A stretch of 48,798 bases of DNA from Chlorobiota bacterium (GTDB lineage: Bacteria; Bacteroidota; Chlorobiia; Chlorobiales; Chlorobiaceae): NCBI GenBank assembly GCA_016866305.1, contig VGMX01000018.1, positions 1 to 48,798 of the forward strand, read 5' to 3'. Positions 9,987 to 19,258 of this stretch are shown piece by piece (the stretch's first letter is position 1; each line of letters opens with the position of its first letter). Position numbers and translations under genes: made by a program. The notes beneath the pieces are model-generated. The model had not been told where the DNA came from. It searched no databases and was given only the letters and a program-made list of their open reading frames with translations.

Positions 9987-10478
9987 TCAGAACGGCAGGT
10001 CGTCCTTCTCCTGCTCCATGGCAGGCCCTGCATGCGGGGAGGTGTAATCCGAGGGTGCCTGCCGGTTTTCGCGCTGCATCTGGTTGTACTGCGGACGCTC
10101 GAATGACTGTCCGGTATCGCCGTGCCCCCCGCCCTGCTCCTTTGCCGAGCCGAGCATCTGCATATCGGTGCAGACGATTTCGGTGGCAAAGCGTTTTTCG
10201 CCGCTCTTGCTGTCTTCCCAGCTTCTGGTCTGCAGGCGCCCCTCGATATAGACCTGCCGCCCTTTCTTCAGATACTGGTTGCAGATTTCCGCGAGTTTTC
10301 CCCAGGCAACGATCCTGTGCCATTCAGTGCGGTCCTGCCAGTTGCCGGATGCATCCTTGAAGTTCTCGCTGGTTGCAACCGTGAAGTTGGAGACAGACTG
10401 CCCCGATGCCGTCGTTCTGAGTTCGGGGTCGTTTCCGAGGTGCCCGATAAGCATTACTTTATTAAGTCCTTTGGCCAT
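9987..10478 (-). CDS. ssb: Single-stranded DNA-binding protein
   Basis: The protein has 163 residues from ATG 10478 ([20 protein letters not shown]). The OB fold covers about residues 3-110 ([11 protein letters not shown], then [20 protein letters not shown] and [14 protein letters not shown]). A Gln/Gly/Pro-rich linker leads to the conserved acidic tip DDLPF, which binds partner replication and repair proteins. An in-frame upstream start at 10517 would add 13 residues that look non-native. It is followed by its own terminator. Confidence 0.95.
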   Translation of the reverse strand: MAKGLNKVMLIGHLGNDPELRTTASGQSVSNFTVATSENFKDASGNWQDRTEWHRIVAWGKLAEICNQYLKKGRQVYIEGRLQTRSWEDSKSGEKRFATEIVCTDMQMLGSAKEQGGGHGDTGQSFERPQYNQMQRENRQAPSDYTSPHAGPAMEQEKDDLPF

Positions 10479-10572
10479 GGTACGGTTTGTTGAGGTTATG
10501 GTTCCGGCATGCCGCATGCACGGAATCGGGAGATGCGGCTGCCGCTCTTTTCAGATAATACATCGAACAATC

Positions 10573-11370
10573 TCACAAAACAAGGTGCCTGGCATCAATG
10601 ACCGGTCCTTCCCTGCACAGCAGAATGGTTTTTGTGCCGCCGTTCGCATCCCGGACTTCGACGGAACATCCGTAACAGATGCCGATGCCGCAGCCCATCA
10701 CCGATTCAAGCGATACTTCGCAGGCGATGGCGTGTTTGTGCGAGAATGCGGCCACGGCCCTGAGCATCGGGTTCGGTCCGCAGGCGAACATTTTGAGGCG
10801 TCCGTTTTTCCGGAGCGGCGCGATGTCGTGCTCCAGCAGGTCCACCACCGTGCCCCTGAATCCCGCCGATCCGTCTTCGGTTGCCGTGCGGCAGTCCGAA
10901 AGGTTTTCCGTGAGGAGGTCGGACGATCTCCTGCCGCCGACGAAATTGATGCAGGTTATTCCCTCAGCGGCAAGCGTTTTTTCAAGGAAGAGCATCGGCG
11001 CGGCTCCAATACCTCCCGATACGAGGAGTGCGGTGTCGAACGACGGATCGCCGAGGCTGAAGCTGTTGCCGAGTGGACCGAGCACCTGCATGGTGGTGCT
11101 GCACGGAGAGCCGGCAAGAATGGCGCTGCCGCAGCCGACGTTTTTTGCCATGATGTCGATGGCTGTGCCGCGAATGTCATGTATGGAAAATGGCCGCCTG
11201 AGCAACGGCTGCGTCGATGCGTTCACCTTGATGTTGACGAAATTGCCCGGTTTTGCCAGGGCGGCTATTTCAGGACACTCGAAGGTAATGACCGAAACAT
11301 CCCTGCTGATCTTGCGCGAGGCGGTGATGGCGGCGGTCGCATCGGTTATCGGAGCGGTTTCAGGAATCAT
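10573..11370 (-). CDS. pyrK: Dihydroorotate dehydrogenase electron-transfer subunit
   Basis: PyrK passes electrons from dihydroorotate dehydrogenase type 1B to NAD+ in pyrimidine synthesis. From ATG 11370 the protein is 265 residues. It shows the FAD-binding motif RRPFSI, the nucleotide-binding [22 protein letters not shown], and a C-terminal [2Fe-2S] site with four cysteines ([15 protein letters not shown], then LLCREG). The frame is open 27 codons upstream, but a hydrophobic extension is not expected for this soluble subunit. No pyrD lies next to it in the window. Confidence 0.88.
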   Translation of the reverse strand: MIPETAPITDATAAITASRKISRDVSVITFECPEIAALAKPGNFVNIKVNASTQPLLRRPFSIHDIRGTAIDIMAKNVGCGSAILAGSPCSTTMQVLGPLGNSFSLGDPSFDTALLVSGGIGAAPMLFLEKTLAAEGITCINFVGGRRSSDLLTENLSDCRTATEDGSAGFRGTVVDLLEHDIAPLRKNGRLKMFACGPNPMLRAVAAFSHKHAIACEVSLESVMGCGIGICYGCSVEVRDANGGTKTILLCREGPVIDARHLVL

Positions 11371-11708
11371 GGCGGTAAGCGGAAGAATGGGCTGCAAGAG
11401 AAAAATGAAACAGTTCAGAGGTAATAACGGAACATGAGCGGGAATATGCAAGAAGTCAGGAGACAGCCTGTTGCCGGCAACCGGGGCAGGAAAGGGGATG
11501 GGCTATTACGGCGACTGCCCTTTGCAGCCGAAAGGCAAATGCAGACCCGGCAGGAGCGGCATGCCTTGCAGATCCCTGAGCGGAAAGCAAAAACTCCGGT
11601 GTGAATTTTTTAACATTCTCGGAAGTGTGTATGTTTCATCTTTTGTAGAGTCCAAGGAGAGTTATATCTTTTGTCTTTCGATTGTATTCACAAAACCAAT
11701 TCCGGTTC
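11371..11708. other. Divergent intergenic region before first ATPase
   Basis: This 338-base spacer separates pyrK (minus) from the first Get3-type ATPase (plus). The pyrK half is GC-rich. The half next to the ATPase becomes AT-rich (about 11600-11708), with TTGTAG and TATCTT spaced by 16 bases near 11644-11671, a weak promoter candidate. I see no supported gene. Confidence 0.3.
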
Positions 11709-12926
11709 ATGCGTATCTTAACATTTACAGGTAAAGGCGGAGTAGGCAAAACCAGCGTGTCAGCTGCAACTGCTGTACGTTTGTCAGAGATGGGTCATCG
11801 TACCCTTGTGCTTTCAACCGACCCGGCCCACAGCCTGTCGGATTCATTTAACCTGCCTCTCGGCGCCGAACCAACCAAGATCAAGGAGAACCTGCATGCC
11901 ATCGAGGTCAATCCTTACGTCGATCTGAAGCAGAACTGGCAGTCGGTACAGAAATACTATACGAGAATTTTTATGGCCCAGGGCGTTTCCGGCGTCATGG
12001 CCGACGAAATGACCATTCTTCCTGGTATGGAAGAACTGTTTTCCCTGCTGAGAATCAAACGGTACAAGACCGCAGGTCTCTACGACGCGCTTGTGCTCGA
12101 CACCGCGCCGACCGGCGAGACCCTCAGGCTGCTTTCCCTTCCCGATACACTTTCATGGGGTATGAAGGCCGTCAAAAACGTTAATAAGTATATCATGCGT
12201 CCGCTCAGCAAGCCGCTGTCCAGGATGTCCGATAAAATTGCATACTTTATTCCTCCGGAAGATGCTATCGAATCGGTCGATCAGGTGTTCGACGAGCTCG
12301 AAGACATTCGGGAAATTCTTACCGACAACGTTAAATCGACGGTGCGTCTTGTCATGAACGCCGAAAAGATGTCGATCAAGGAGACCATGAGGGCGCTGAC
12401 CTATCTGAACCTCTACGGTTTCAAGGTCGATATGGTTCTGGTGAACAGACTGCTCGATACCAACGAGAACAGCGGGTACCTCGAGAAATGGAAGGGCATC
12501 CAGCAGAAATATCTCGGCGAAATCGAGGAAGGGTTCTCTCCGCTGCCGGTCAAGAAGCTGAAAATGTACGATCAGGAGATCGTGGGACTCAAGTCGCTCG
12601 AGATGTTTGCCCGTGATATGTACGGTGATACCGATCCTTCGGCTCTCATGTACAACGAACCGCCCATCAAATTTGTGCGCAACGGAGATATTTACGAGGT
12701 GCAGCTGAAGCTCATGTTCGCAAATCCCGTCGATATCGATGTCTGGGTGACCGGCGACGAGCTTTATGTGCAGATCGGCAACCAGCGCAAGATCATCACC
12801 CTGCCCATAAGCCTTACCGGCCTGGAACCGGGCGATGCGGTTTTCAAGGACAAATGGCTCCACATCCCGTTCGATCTGAACCATCAGGGTCAGCATCAGC
12901 GGCAGAAAGAGTTCAACAAAGTCTGA
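11709..12926 (+). CDS. Get3/ArsA-family ATPase with C-terminal alpha-crystallin-like domain (copy 1)
   Basis: This 405-residue soluble ATPase has the deviant Walker [11 protein letters not shown] (G8-K14, including the signature lysine K9), switch I in [12 protein letters not shown], and [13 protein letters not shown]. Residues 1 to about 310 are the Get3/ArsA fold. Residues about 320-395 ([20 protein letters not shown], then IITLPISL and KWLHIPF) match the ArsA_HSP20-type alpha-crystallin-like domain. No CxxC zinc motif and no cysteine are visible, so it is unlike eukaryotic Get3 or an arsenite pump. The domain order matches the Get3d group reported from photosynthetic lineages. Start 11709 is chosen because the Walker A follows directly; upstream residues look unstructured. 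It lies just before csmC. Role: probable client-protein chaperone or targeting ATPase; the client is unknown. Confidence 0.87.
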   Translation: MRILTFTGKGGVGKTSVSAATAVRLSEMGHRTLVLSTDPAHSLSDSFNLPLGAEPTKIKENLHAIEVNPYVDLKQNWQSVQKYYTRIFMAQGVSGVMADEMTILPGMEELFSLLRIKRYKTAGLYDALVLDTAPTGETLRLLSLPDTLSWGMKAVKNVNKYIMRPLSKPLSRMSDKIAYFIPPEDAIESVDQVFDELEDIREILTDNVKSTVRLVMNAEKMSIKETMRALTYLNLYGFKVDMVLVNRLLDTNENSGYLEKWKGIQQKYLGEIEEGFSPLPVKKLKMYDQEIVGLKSLEMFARDMYGDTDPSALMYNEPPIKFVRNGDIYEVQLKLMFANPVDIDVWVTGDELYVQIGNQRKIITLPISLTGLEPGDAVFKDKWLHIPFDLNHQGQHQRQKEFNKV

Positions 12927-13054
12927 TTTGGCAGCCAAAATGCTGTTTGTTTGGTGGAAGTTTTTTTATTACTTTTTGTCAAAGTAACTGGTTACCAAAA
13001 AACATGAAATGGGCATATGCAGTAATGCTATCCCGCTTAAACAGGAGAAAGAAT

Positions 13055-13474
13055 ATGTCAGAAACCTATCAGAAGCTTCGCAAGGATTTCAAAGATCTTG
13101 ATTTTACCGACCGTCTTACCTTTGTTGCAGAGAGTTTGGTGCTGACAGGTCAAGGCGCTGTTGTTGGGGGCTTGACTCTTGCCGGAACCGTTTTTGATAC
13201 ATTGATTAATAGTGCGGGTTCTTTTTTGGATGCTACAGGTGTTTTGAACATGCTGGGACGAACTGGCGGTGTTGTGGGTGAAACAATTGACAGGGTCGCA
13301 ATAACGGTAAAAGATGTATCTCGGGCGGCAGGTGACCTGTATGTCAACGCTGTTGATGCTGTGGAAAATGTAACAGACAATGCAGCCGCTGCTGTTGGCG
13401 ATGCAGGAATTTCTGCTTCGGAGGCCGTGAAGAATATTGCGGGTTCTTTCCAGAAAACCGGTGAAAAAAAGTAA
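13055..13474 (+). CDS. csmC: Chlorosome envelope protein C
   Basis: The 139-residue product begins [20 protein letters not shown] after a good ribosome site (AGGAG at 13043-13047). The central part is Gly/Ala/Val-rich and amphipathic to hydrophobic ([20 protein letters not shown], then [17 protein letters not shown]). The C-terminal third is Ala/Val/Asp-rich and ends in a lysine tail. Size, composition and position directly upstream of csmA match CsmC of other green sulfur bacteria, which sits in the galactolipid monolayer around chlorosomes. A short GTAAC/GTTAC palindrome lies about 60 bases before the start. Confidence 0.87.
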   Translation: MSETYQKLRKDFKDLDFTDRLTFVAESLVLTGQGAVVGGLTLAGTVFDTLINSAGSFLDATGVLNMLGRTGGVVGETIDRVAITVKDVSRAAGDLYVNAVDAVENVTDNAAAAVGDAGISASEAVKNIAGSFQKTGEKK

Positions 13475-13524
13475 GTGGGTTTCAGCTGTCTTTGGCAGAG
13501 ATGTGATTTCTTTTTTTGTGTTTT

Positions 13525-13553
13525 TTGTTAAATAGTGTAGATTAGGTTATAAT
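13525..13553 (+). promoter_or_regulatory. Sigma70-type promoter for csmA
   Basis: TTGTTA at 13525-13530 and a perfect TATAAT at 13548-13553 are separated by exactly 17 bases. A start near 13560 would leave a leader of about 50 bases before csmA. The surrounding sequence is markedly AT-rich compared with the flanking genes. The site lies inside the csmC-csmA spacer, so csmA can be made as a separate abundant transcript as well as from the csmC promoter. Confidence 0.7.
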
Positions 13554-13608
13554 TTCTATTTTACTAAAAAGGTAAATTTTCAATAATTTAATTCCAAAAG
13601 GAGGAATT

Positions 13609-13854
13609 ATGAGTGGTGGTGGCGTTTTTACCGATATCCTTGCTGCTTCAGGCCGTATTTTTGAAGTCATGGTCGAAGGGCATTGGGCTACAGTAGGGAT
13701 GCTGTTTGATTCTCTGGGTAAAGGTGTAATGAGAATCAACCAGAATGCTTACGGCAATATGGGCGGTGGCGGTGGAAGCCTTCGCGGCTCATCACCTGAG
13801 GTATCAGGTTATGCTGTTCCCTCCAAGGCTGTTGATTCAAAGTTTGCAAAATAA
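13609..13854 (+). CDS. csmA: Chlorosome baseplate protein, bacteriochlorophyll a-binding
   Basis: The 81-residue precursor starts [20 protein letters not shown]. The conserved [17 protein letters not shown] follows, in which H25 is the proposed ligand of bacteriochlorophyll a. The glycine-rich MGGGGGSLR precedes the C-terminal extension that is removed in mature CsmA. Maturation after about 59 residues is known for this family, leaving about 22 residues cleaved here. CsmA forms the paracrystalline baseplate that passes excitation energy from the chlorosome to the FMO protein. A perfect ribosome site (AAGGAGG, 13598-13604) four bases before ATG, plus its own promoter and terminator, indicate very high expression. 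Confidence 0.97.
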   Translation: MSGGGVFTDILAASGRIFEVMVEGHWATVGMLFDSLGKGVMRINQNAYGNMGGGGGSLRGSSPEVSGYAVPSKAVDSKFAK

Positions 13855-13879
13855 GCAGACACTTGATGCTGTTTACCAG

Positions 13880-13918
13880 AAAGGCAGTGAAATGCTCAGG
13901 CATTCACTGCCTTTTTTT
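13880..13918 (+). terminator. Strong rho-independent terminator after csmA
   Basis: AAAGGCAGTGA (13880-13890) pairs with TCACTGCCTTT (13904-13914), with inner ATG/CAT pairing and an unbroken T run. It lies 26 bases after the csmA stop and separates csmA from the next gene. Confidence 0.9.
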
Positions 13919-14106
13919 GTTCTTTTCTTTTTCGGCATTCCATTTTTCTCTTTGCGGGAGTTCTCCGGGTGCCGGATAAAAAACCGGGGGATGATTTTTC
14001 TTCGGGGGGAGATTTTCTGACGGGCAATCTGTTTGCCCCGGAGTTTCACTTTCTTTGCATATTTTATTAAATTTAACATTCAATTGATAATACGGGCGCC
14101 TTGGCA

Positions 14107-14130
14107 AACCGGTTGCAACCGGTTGTTTTT
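14107..14130 (+). repeat. Twin AACCGGTT palindromes before the 591-residue protein
   Basis: Two perfect 8-bp palindromes AACCGGTT (14107-14114 and 14117-14124) are separated by GC and followed by GTTTTT. They can fold together as a 7-bp stem with a TGCA loop plus T tract, i.e. a terminator. Alternatively they may be paired binding sites for a regulator, 48 bases before the next start. The stretch 13919-14106 shows a further GGGCAA/TTGCCC hairpin (14022-14038) but no gene. Confidence 0.45.
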
Positions 14131-14171
14131 AAAGAGGTTTCCATAAGCGTAACGCGATCGGGACACGGGAG

Positions 14172-15947
14172 ATGGCCACTATTTCATTATATGTATCCGG
14201 ACAGACAGAGCTGAATGATGTCACCGAGTTTTTTCAGAAAAACCTCATGAATGCCCGTGAAAATCCCGTGGCTTTTTTTGACGGGGTTTTCTATGAATCT
14301 CACCAGGAGCGTGTAGGCAATATTGTTTTTCAGGATTACCTGGTCTACACCGATAAAGCGGTTTACCTCTGGGCAAGAGGTGCGAACAAGGATTATCTCG
14401 ACCGGTTCAACCTCGGTTCGGTTTCGGTGAACAGCCGCAACAAGGACAGCGACTTCGCCACCCTGAATCTCAAGATCCGGAGAGAGGAGAAGGAGCCGGT
14501 GTACGTGATTTTCGATATGGTTGAAATACAGGAGGCGGAGCTGATAACGAGGCTGCATACCGTTATCGAGTCTGCCATTGAAGACGTGCTCGGGGTGAAT
14601 TACCGCAAGGAGATTCCTGATCCCGTTGCGGCACGGGTTCTCCATGCAGCGCGCAACATCTGCCCTTTCCAGCCTTTTTCCATTTCCATTCCCGAAGGTC
14701 CGGCGGTGCACCAGGACAGTTCCATTGGCTACGGCCAGGATCTGCTCGAGCAGTACAAGGCATCCATCGGCTACGGCCAGGAAGAGCAGGCATCTCCCGC
14801 GCAGCATGTCCACAATCCTGCTGCAGAAGCCATGAGAGGGCTCGAGAATATTCTGCCTGCCGATCCCGCTGCACTCAAGCGAATAGCTTCTTCAATAAAG
14901 GATATTGTCGGTGATGCTCCTTTCAAACTGCGTGATCAGGTCATGAAAGATCTGCAGCATGTTCCGGGAGACGTCGCCACGGTTCTGACGGCACTGAATG
15001 AACTGCTGGCCAACATTGCAGGGAACCCGCAGGCAGAGCGATTCGTCATGACGGCCATTACCACGGCAGTCAGGAACGATGGTGTGCTCGGCTCTATCGG
15101 CAAGATGCTCAAGCTTACGACAGGGTTTGGTTCCGGCGGCGGCAGGAAGCAGGCTCCGAAACATGCCTCGGGAAGTGACCGTCACTCCCGTGATGATGAT
15201 GCATTACACGCAAAACGTCCTTCTTTTGACGATGACGATGCTTCGACAATCCGCAGAAAGAAAATCAGCATCAAGGACGATTCTCTTCAGGATGGTTCCG
15301 GCATGTTTGCCGGAGAAATGCCTGAGGATGAGAGGTTGCCCTTGCCTGGAGAGCGTCGCCGCAAGGACGATCTTGCCGACGATGATGCGGATAGGGGCAT
15401 AAAGCGCAAGAAAATAAGCATCAAGGCTGATGAAAGCGAGGCTTCGGCACTTGTCAGGGACATGATGGCCATGGATACGTCCCCTGCAGATGCGGCTTCA
15501 GCGCCGGTAAGGGAGGAGCCTCCGGCAGCAGCGGATAAACCGGTTGCCACAACGGAGGTGCGCCACAAGAAAATAAAAATTGTTGCCGACGCAGCCGATG
15601 CGTCTGACGAACCGGGCAGGACACAGGAGGAGCCGGAATCGGAACCTCTTCATCCTGCAGAAGAGGCGGGAGAAAGCCCGGTGCGCCGCAAGATAATTGC
15701 AATTGTAGCTGATGCTCCTGCCGAAGAGGAGATGGGCGTTTCGGAAGAGGATCTTGCCGGGGCTCTCGGTGAAGCGAGCGCCGGCGGCGGAAGTGCCGGA
15801 GTGTATACGACCATCGAGTCCGACAGTGAGCAATCCGTTGCGGGGGAAAAAACGGAAGAATCGGATAATTCCGGTACCGGCCAGAAAACCGGGGAATACG
15901 GAGAACAGTCCATGAAACGTACAATCAAGGTCAAGTCTACTCAATAG
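14172..15947 (+). CDS. Uncharacterised protein with PH-like N-terminus and repeated I-x-I/V tail motifs
   Basis: I do not recognise this 591-residue protein as a named family. Residues about 25-150 ([18 protein letters not shown], then [19 protein letters not shown]) resemble a bacterial PH-like beta domain. SIGYGQ occurs twice near 185-205. Residues about 215-335 look helical. From about 340 the chain is acidic and probably disordered, broken by five basic beta-strand-like motifs: [11 protein letters not shown] (360), [11 protein letters not shown] (410), [11 protein letters not shown] (463), [11 protein letters not shown] (504) and [11 protein letters not shown] (581, the C-terminus). Each holds an I-x-I or I-x-V core. 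It has no signal peptide or membrane segment. The stop is 13 bases before the second Get3-type ATPase, so the two are probably co-transcribed; csmA is just upstream. Suggested role: adaptor or scaffold in chlorosome protein handling (inference). Confidence 0.8.
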   Translation: MATISLYVSGQTELNDVTEFFQKNLMNARENPVAFFDGVFYESHQERVGNIVFQDYLVYTDKAVYLWARGANKDYLDRFNLGSVSVNSRNKDSDFATLNLKIRREEKEPVYVIFDMVEIQEAELITRLHTVIESAIEDVLGVNYRKEIPDPVAARVLHAARNICPFQPFSISIPEGPAVHQDSSIGYGQDLLEQYKASIGYGQEEQASPAQHVHNPAAEAMRGLENILPADPAALKRIASSIKDIVGDAPFKLRDQVMKDLQHVPGDVATVLTALNELLANIAGNPQAERFVMTAITTAVRNDGVLGSIGKMLKLTTGFGSGGGRKQAPKHASGSDRHSRDDDALHAKRPSFDDDDASTIRRKKISIKDDSLQDGSGMFAGEMPEDERLPLPGERRRKDDLADDDADRGIKRKKISIKADESEASALVRDMMAMDTSPADAASAPVREEPPAAADKPVATTEVRHKKIKIVADAADASDEPGRTQEEPESEPLHPAEEAGESPVRRKIIAIVADAPAEEEMGVSEEDLAGALGEASAGGGSAGVYTTIESDSEQSVAGEKTEESDNSGTGQKTGEYGEQSMKRTIKVKSTQ

Positions 15948-15960
15948 TTCTGTAAAAAAC

Positions 15961-17115
15961 ATGAGAATCATTCTTTATCTGGGTAAGGGCGGGGTTGGAA
16001 AAACCACCGTCTCGGCGTCGACGGCAACGGCAATCGCCCGTCGTGGAGAGCGCGTGCTTATTATGAGCACCGATGTGGCCCACAGTCTTGCCGATGCGTT
16101 CAGTGTCGAACTGAGCCAGACTCCGATCGAGGTGGAAAAGAACCTTTTTGCCATGGAAGTGAACGTTCTGACTGAAATCCGGGAAAACTGGAACGAACTC
16201 TATTCCTACTTCTCGTCGATTCTCATGCACGACGGCGCCAACGAGGTTGTGGCTGAAGAGCTCGCCATCGTGCCGGGCATGGAGGAGATGATCAGCCTCC
16301 GCCATATCTGGAAAGCGGCAAAATCGGGCAATTACGACGTGATCATCGTCGATGCCGCGCCGACCGGCGAAACCATGCGCCTGCTCGGCATGCCTGAATC
16401 CTACGGCTGGTACTCCGACAAGATCGGCGGCTGGCATTCCAAGGCTATCGGTTTCGCCGCACCGCTGCTTTCGAAGTTCATGCCGAAAAAGAACATCTTC
16501 AAGCTCATGCCCGAAGTGAACGAGCATATGAAGGAACTGCACGGCATGCTGCAGGACAAGAGCATCACCACCTTCCGCGTTGTGCTGAACCCCGAGAACA
16601 TGGTGATCAAGGAGGCGCTCCGCGTGCAGACCTACCTGAACCTGTTCGGCTACAAGCTCGATGCTGCCGTAGTCAACAAAATCCTGCCTGAAAGCTCTGC
16701 CGACCAGTATCTGCAGAGCCTGATCGACATCCAGCAGAAGTATCTGCGGGTCATCGACAACTGCTTCTATCCGCTGCCGATCTTCCGCGCACATCAGCAG
16801 ACCAGCGAGGTGATCAATACCGACCGGCTGCATGTGCTGAGCCAGGAGATTTTCGGCGCCAAGGACCCTGCAGCAGTGCTCTACAGCAACGACAAGACCC
16901 AGACCCTCGATAAGATCGACGGCAAGTATGTGCTGAGCCTTCACCTGCCGAACGTCGAAGTCAGGAAGCTGAACGTCAACATCAAGGGCGATGAGCTGCT
17001 TGTGGATATCAACAATATCCGAAAGAGCATCATCCTGCCGAACGTGCTGGTCGGCCGCAAGACCGAGGGCGCTGATTTCGCAGCGGGAAATCTCAACATC
17101 ACCTTCGCGAACTGA
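15961..17115 (+). CDS. Get3/ArsA-family ATPase with C-terminal alpha-crystallin-like domain (copy 2)
   Basis: The product is 384 residues. It has the Walker [11 protein letters not shown] (G8-K14), switch [13 protein letters not shown] and [16 protein letters not shown]. It has the same domain order as the copy at 11709. The Get3 fold covers about 1-305 and an alpha-crystallin-like domain about 313-384 ([19 protein letters not shown], then [11 protein letters not shown]). Only one cysteine is seen and no CxxC, so it is neither an arsenite pump nor a zinc-bridged Get3. The paralogues differ enough (for example [18 protein letters not shown] here) to suggest separate clients or a heterodimer. 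It lies 13 bases behind the 591-residue protein gene and is followed by a terminator. Confidence 0.87.
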   Translation: MRIILYLGKGGVGKTTVSASTATAIARRGERVLIMSTDVAHSLADAFSVELSQTPIEVEKNLFAMEVNVLTEIRENWNELYSYFSSILMHDGANEVVAEELAIVPGMEEMISLRHIWKAAKSGNYDVIIVDAAPTGETMRLLGMPESYGWYSDKIGGWHSKAIGFAAPLLSKFMPKKNIFKLMPEVNEHMKELHGMLQDKSITTFRVVLNPENMVIKEALRVQTYLNLFGYKLDAAVVNKILPESSADQYLQSLIDIQQKYLRVIDNCFYPLPIFRAHQQTSEVINTDRLHVLSQEIFGAKDPAAVLYSNDKTQTLDKIDGKYVLSLHLPNVEVRKLNVNIKGDELLVDINNIRKSIILPNVLVGRKTEGADFAAGNLNITFAN

Positions 17116-17155
17116 GGGGTTTCAGCAAGAACCGTAAGGGTTCATCGTGCAGCAG

Positions 17156-17188
17156 GCAGCATCCGGTCGAGGGATGCTGCTTTTTTTT
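17156..17188. terminator. Terminator between ATPase copy 2 and folK
   Basis: GCAGCATCC (17156-17164) pairs with GGATGCTGC (17172-17180), followed by eight T residues. It serves the plus-strand ATPase. The minus strand lacks an equally strong T run. Confidence 0.85.
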
Positions 17189-17311
17189 GTGCCTCGTCCG
17201 GTTCTCTTTGGTTGCTGGCGGCATGTCGCCCTTCCGGGGTTTGAAGCGACGGCTTGATGCCGGTTGTACAGACCCCTTGCGGCATGGCCGGAGCAGAGCC
17301 CCGAAGGGTGT

Positions 17312-17863
17312 TCAGGATATCGCAATCCGCTCGCGCAGCCGCACAAGAACGGAGCGGTCGGGACAGCTTTCGAGCAGTGAAGAGACCGGTCGGTGCAGAA
17401 GGGGGTGCACCGGATCGGCAAGATCGAGCAGCGGGACAAGCACGAACATCCGGTGTTCGAGTTCAGGATGCGGTATGGTGAGCACGCTGTCGTGCAAGAC
17501 CAGATCACCGAAGAGCAGGATGTCGAGGTCGATAACCCGGGGACTCCACCGGATATACTGCTCCGGCCTGCCGAGATTGCGTTCGATAGCCTTGCAGTGC
17601 GAGCGCAGGTCACCGGGTGAAAGTGCGGTTTCAAGCCTCACGACTCCGTTGAAGAACCGTTCCTGTTCAGTGACGCCGACCGGCTCGGTCATGTAGAGTG
17701 CCGATATCCCGGTTACCACCGTTTCGGGCAACAGGTTCAGCAGTCCGACCGCTTCCTGCAGGTGCGCGAGTCGGTTGCCGATATTGGAGCCGATGCCGAG
17801 GTACACCACCGTCTGCCGTTGAACGGTTTCAGTTTCGTGTTGCAGAGAAGCACGCTTCCGCAT
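17312..17863 (-). CDS. folK: 2-amino-4-hydroxy-6-hydroxymethyldihydropteridine pyrophosphokinase
   Basis: HPPK moves pyrophosphate from ATP to the pterin in folate synthesis. The 183-residue protein contains YLGIGSNIGNR at the start of the fold, FFNGVVRLET, and the signature RWSPRVIDLDILLFGD with its metal-binding aspartates. It ends in the usual HPLLHRPV region. An internal start near VVYLGIG would also give a plausible protein. Its first 35 bases overlap the 3' end of folB, which suggests coupled translation of two consecutive folate enzymes. Confidence 0.92.
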   Translation of the reverse strand: MRKRASLQHETETVQRQTVVYLGIGSNIGNRLAHLQEAVGLLNLLPETVVTGISALYMTEPVGVTEQERFFNGVVRLETALSPGDLRSHCKAIERNLGRPEQYIRWSPRVIDLDILLFGDLVLHDSVLTIPHPELEHRMFVLVPLLDLADPVHPLLHRPVSSLLESCPDRSVLVRLRERIAIS

Positions 17864-18206
17864 AGTCGCAAATTCCGTTCAGGGGAGGATTCCGCTTTCT
17901 GACCTTGATGGATACCTCCCTGAGGACCGGGAAGTCCTCGAGGAGCTCCTGCACGATGTCGCCGGCTACTGCCTCGATCAGATAATAGCGCTTCTGGGTG
18001 AGGACGGTTTTTATCTTGCCGTACACGTCGCCGTAGTCAATGGTTTTCGAGATGTCGTCCAGCGCTGCTGCCCTGGTGAAATCGAAAACCATTTCGGCAT
18101 CGACCTCGTATTTCGCTCCGACTGCATGCTCTTCCTCAAGCACGCCGTGATGCGCATAAAACACGAGATTGACCAGCCGTACCGAGGTGCGGGAAGTGAT
18201 GTTCAT
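17829..18206 (-). CDS. folB: Dihydroneopterin aldolase
   Basis: FolB splits dihydroneopterin to the HPPK substrate, one step before folK. From ATG 18206 the protein has 125 residues, normal for the family. It shows LVFYAHHGVLEEEHAVG (the substrate-site start), KTIDYGDVYGKI, and a conserved lysine in VSIKVRKRNPPL. The ATG at 18248 adds 14 residues that do not resemble FolB. It overlaps folK and diverges from nadC, with a shared 122-base promoter region. Confidence 0.9.
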   Translation of the reverse strand: MNITSRTSVRLVNLVFYAHHGVLEEEHAVGAKYEVDAEMVFDFTRAAALDDISKTIDYGDVYGKIKTVLTQKRYYLIEAVAGDIVQELLEDFPVLREVSIKVRKRNPPLNGICDYAEACFSATRN

Positions 18207-18328
18207 GGCGGTTGTTCTGTTGATCAAGTCATGTAATGTCAGCAACAAACCGCGAAACTCAAAATGCGGGTTATGCCGGATGTCGTGCAGAGGACGGATT
18301 CAGGGAAAAATGTTACTTTTAGGAGAAT

Positions 18329-19252
18329 ATGGAAACAACCCGCTGGGATACCAATGAACCGCTATTTCCGACGCTCATGAGCCATTCATTACCCGATTTT
18401 TATGCCGGATGCCGCTCGAGGGCGGTCATTCTCGCGCTCGAGGAGGACCGGTATACCGGAGACATCACCACCCTGGCCACCATAGAGCCGGGCAAGCAGG
18501 GACATGCCGTCATCAAGGCCAAGGCTTCCGGGGTGCTTGCCGGAGCGGCTGTTGCCGAAGAGGTGTTCATGGCCTGTGACCCGCAGCTCTCACTGCGTTT
18601 TTTCATTCACGACGGTGAGTCCGTCGAGTCGGGAGACACCATTCTCGACGTATCGGGCAGTATCGCATCACTGCTGCTTGCGGAGCGTACCGTGCTGAAC
18701 TTCATGCAGCGCATGTCGGGCATTGCAACGCGAACGAACCTCTATGTCGGAAAGGTCGCCCATACCGGTGCGGCCATACTCGATACCCGGAAAACCGCTC
18801 CCGGACTCCGCTACTTCGACAAGGAGGCGGTGCGTATCGGTGGAGGCAAAAACCACCGGTTCGGCCTGTTCGACATGATCCTCATCAAGGATAACCATAT
18901 CGATGCGTCGGGGGGGGTGGGCAATGCCGTACGGAATGCCGTCGCATACAGAAGGCAGAAAGCGCTCAATGTGCTGGTCGAGACCGAAGTTCGTTCGATC
19001 CGGGAGCTTTCAGAGGCACTGCCCTGCGGTCCGGACATCGTGCTGCTCGACAATTTTTCCGAGGAACTGCTCAAACAGGCAGTCGTTCTTGCCCGCCGGC
19101 AGGCTCCTCTGGTTAAGCTGGAGGCATCGGGCAATGTGGGCCTGCACAATGTGGCGGTGATTGCCGAAACCGGCGTGGACTACATTTCGATAGGAGAGCT
19201 CACGCACAGCGTGAGGGCGCTCGATCTTTCCATGACAATAGCGTTTGTCTGA
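18329..19252 (+). CDS. nadC: Nicotinate-nucleotide pyrophosphorylase (quinolinate phosphoribosyltransferase)
   Basis: NadC makes nicotinate mononucleotide from quinolinate and PRPP in de novo NAD synthesis. The 307-residue protein contains EDRYTGDITT, LLAERTVLNFMQRMSGIAT, DTRKTAPGLRYFDKEAVRIG, GGKNHRFGLFDMILIKDNHI and LEASGNVGL, all conserved active-site blocks. The start follows AGGAG with correct spacing. It is six bases upstream of acpS, forming a two-gene unit. Confidence 0.95.
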   Translation: METTRWDTNEPLFPTLMSHSLPDFYAGCRSRAVILALEEDRYTGDITTLATIEPGKQGHAVIKAKASGVLAGAAVAEEVFMACDPQLSLRFFIHDGESVESGDTILDVSGSIASLLLAERTVLNFMQRMSGIATRTNLYVGKVAHTGAAILDTRKTAPGLRYFDKEAVRIGGGKNHRFGLFDMILIKDNHIDASGGVGNAVRNAVAYRRQKALNVLVETEVRSIRELSEALPCGPDIVLLDNFSEELLKQAVVLARRQAPLVKLEASGNVGLHNVAVIAETGVDYISIGELTHSVRALDLSMTIAFV

Positions 19253-19258
19253 GCGGGT

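Noticed and set aside
11471-11734. Open frame of 87 codons upstream of the first ATPase
   Set aside because: It has no ribosome site, shows no family resemblance, has an odd composition and overlaps the ATPase start.
11709-12926. Arsenite efflux ATPase (ArsA)
   Set aside because: The fold matches, but no metal-binding cysteines and no arsB, arsC or arsR neighbours are present, and there is an alpha-crystallin-like C-terminal domain.
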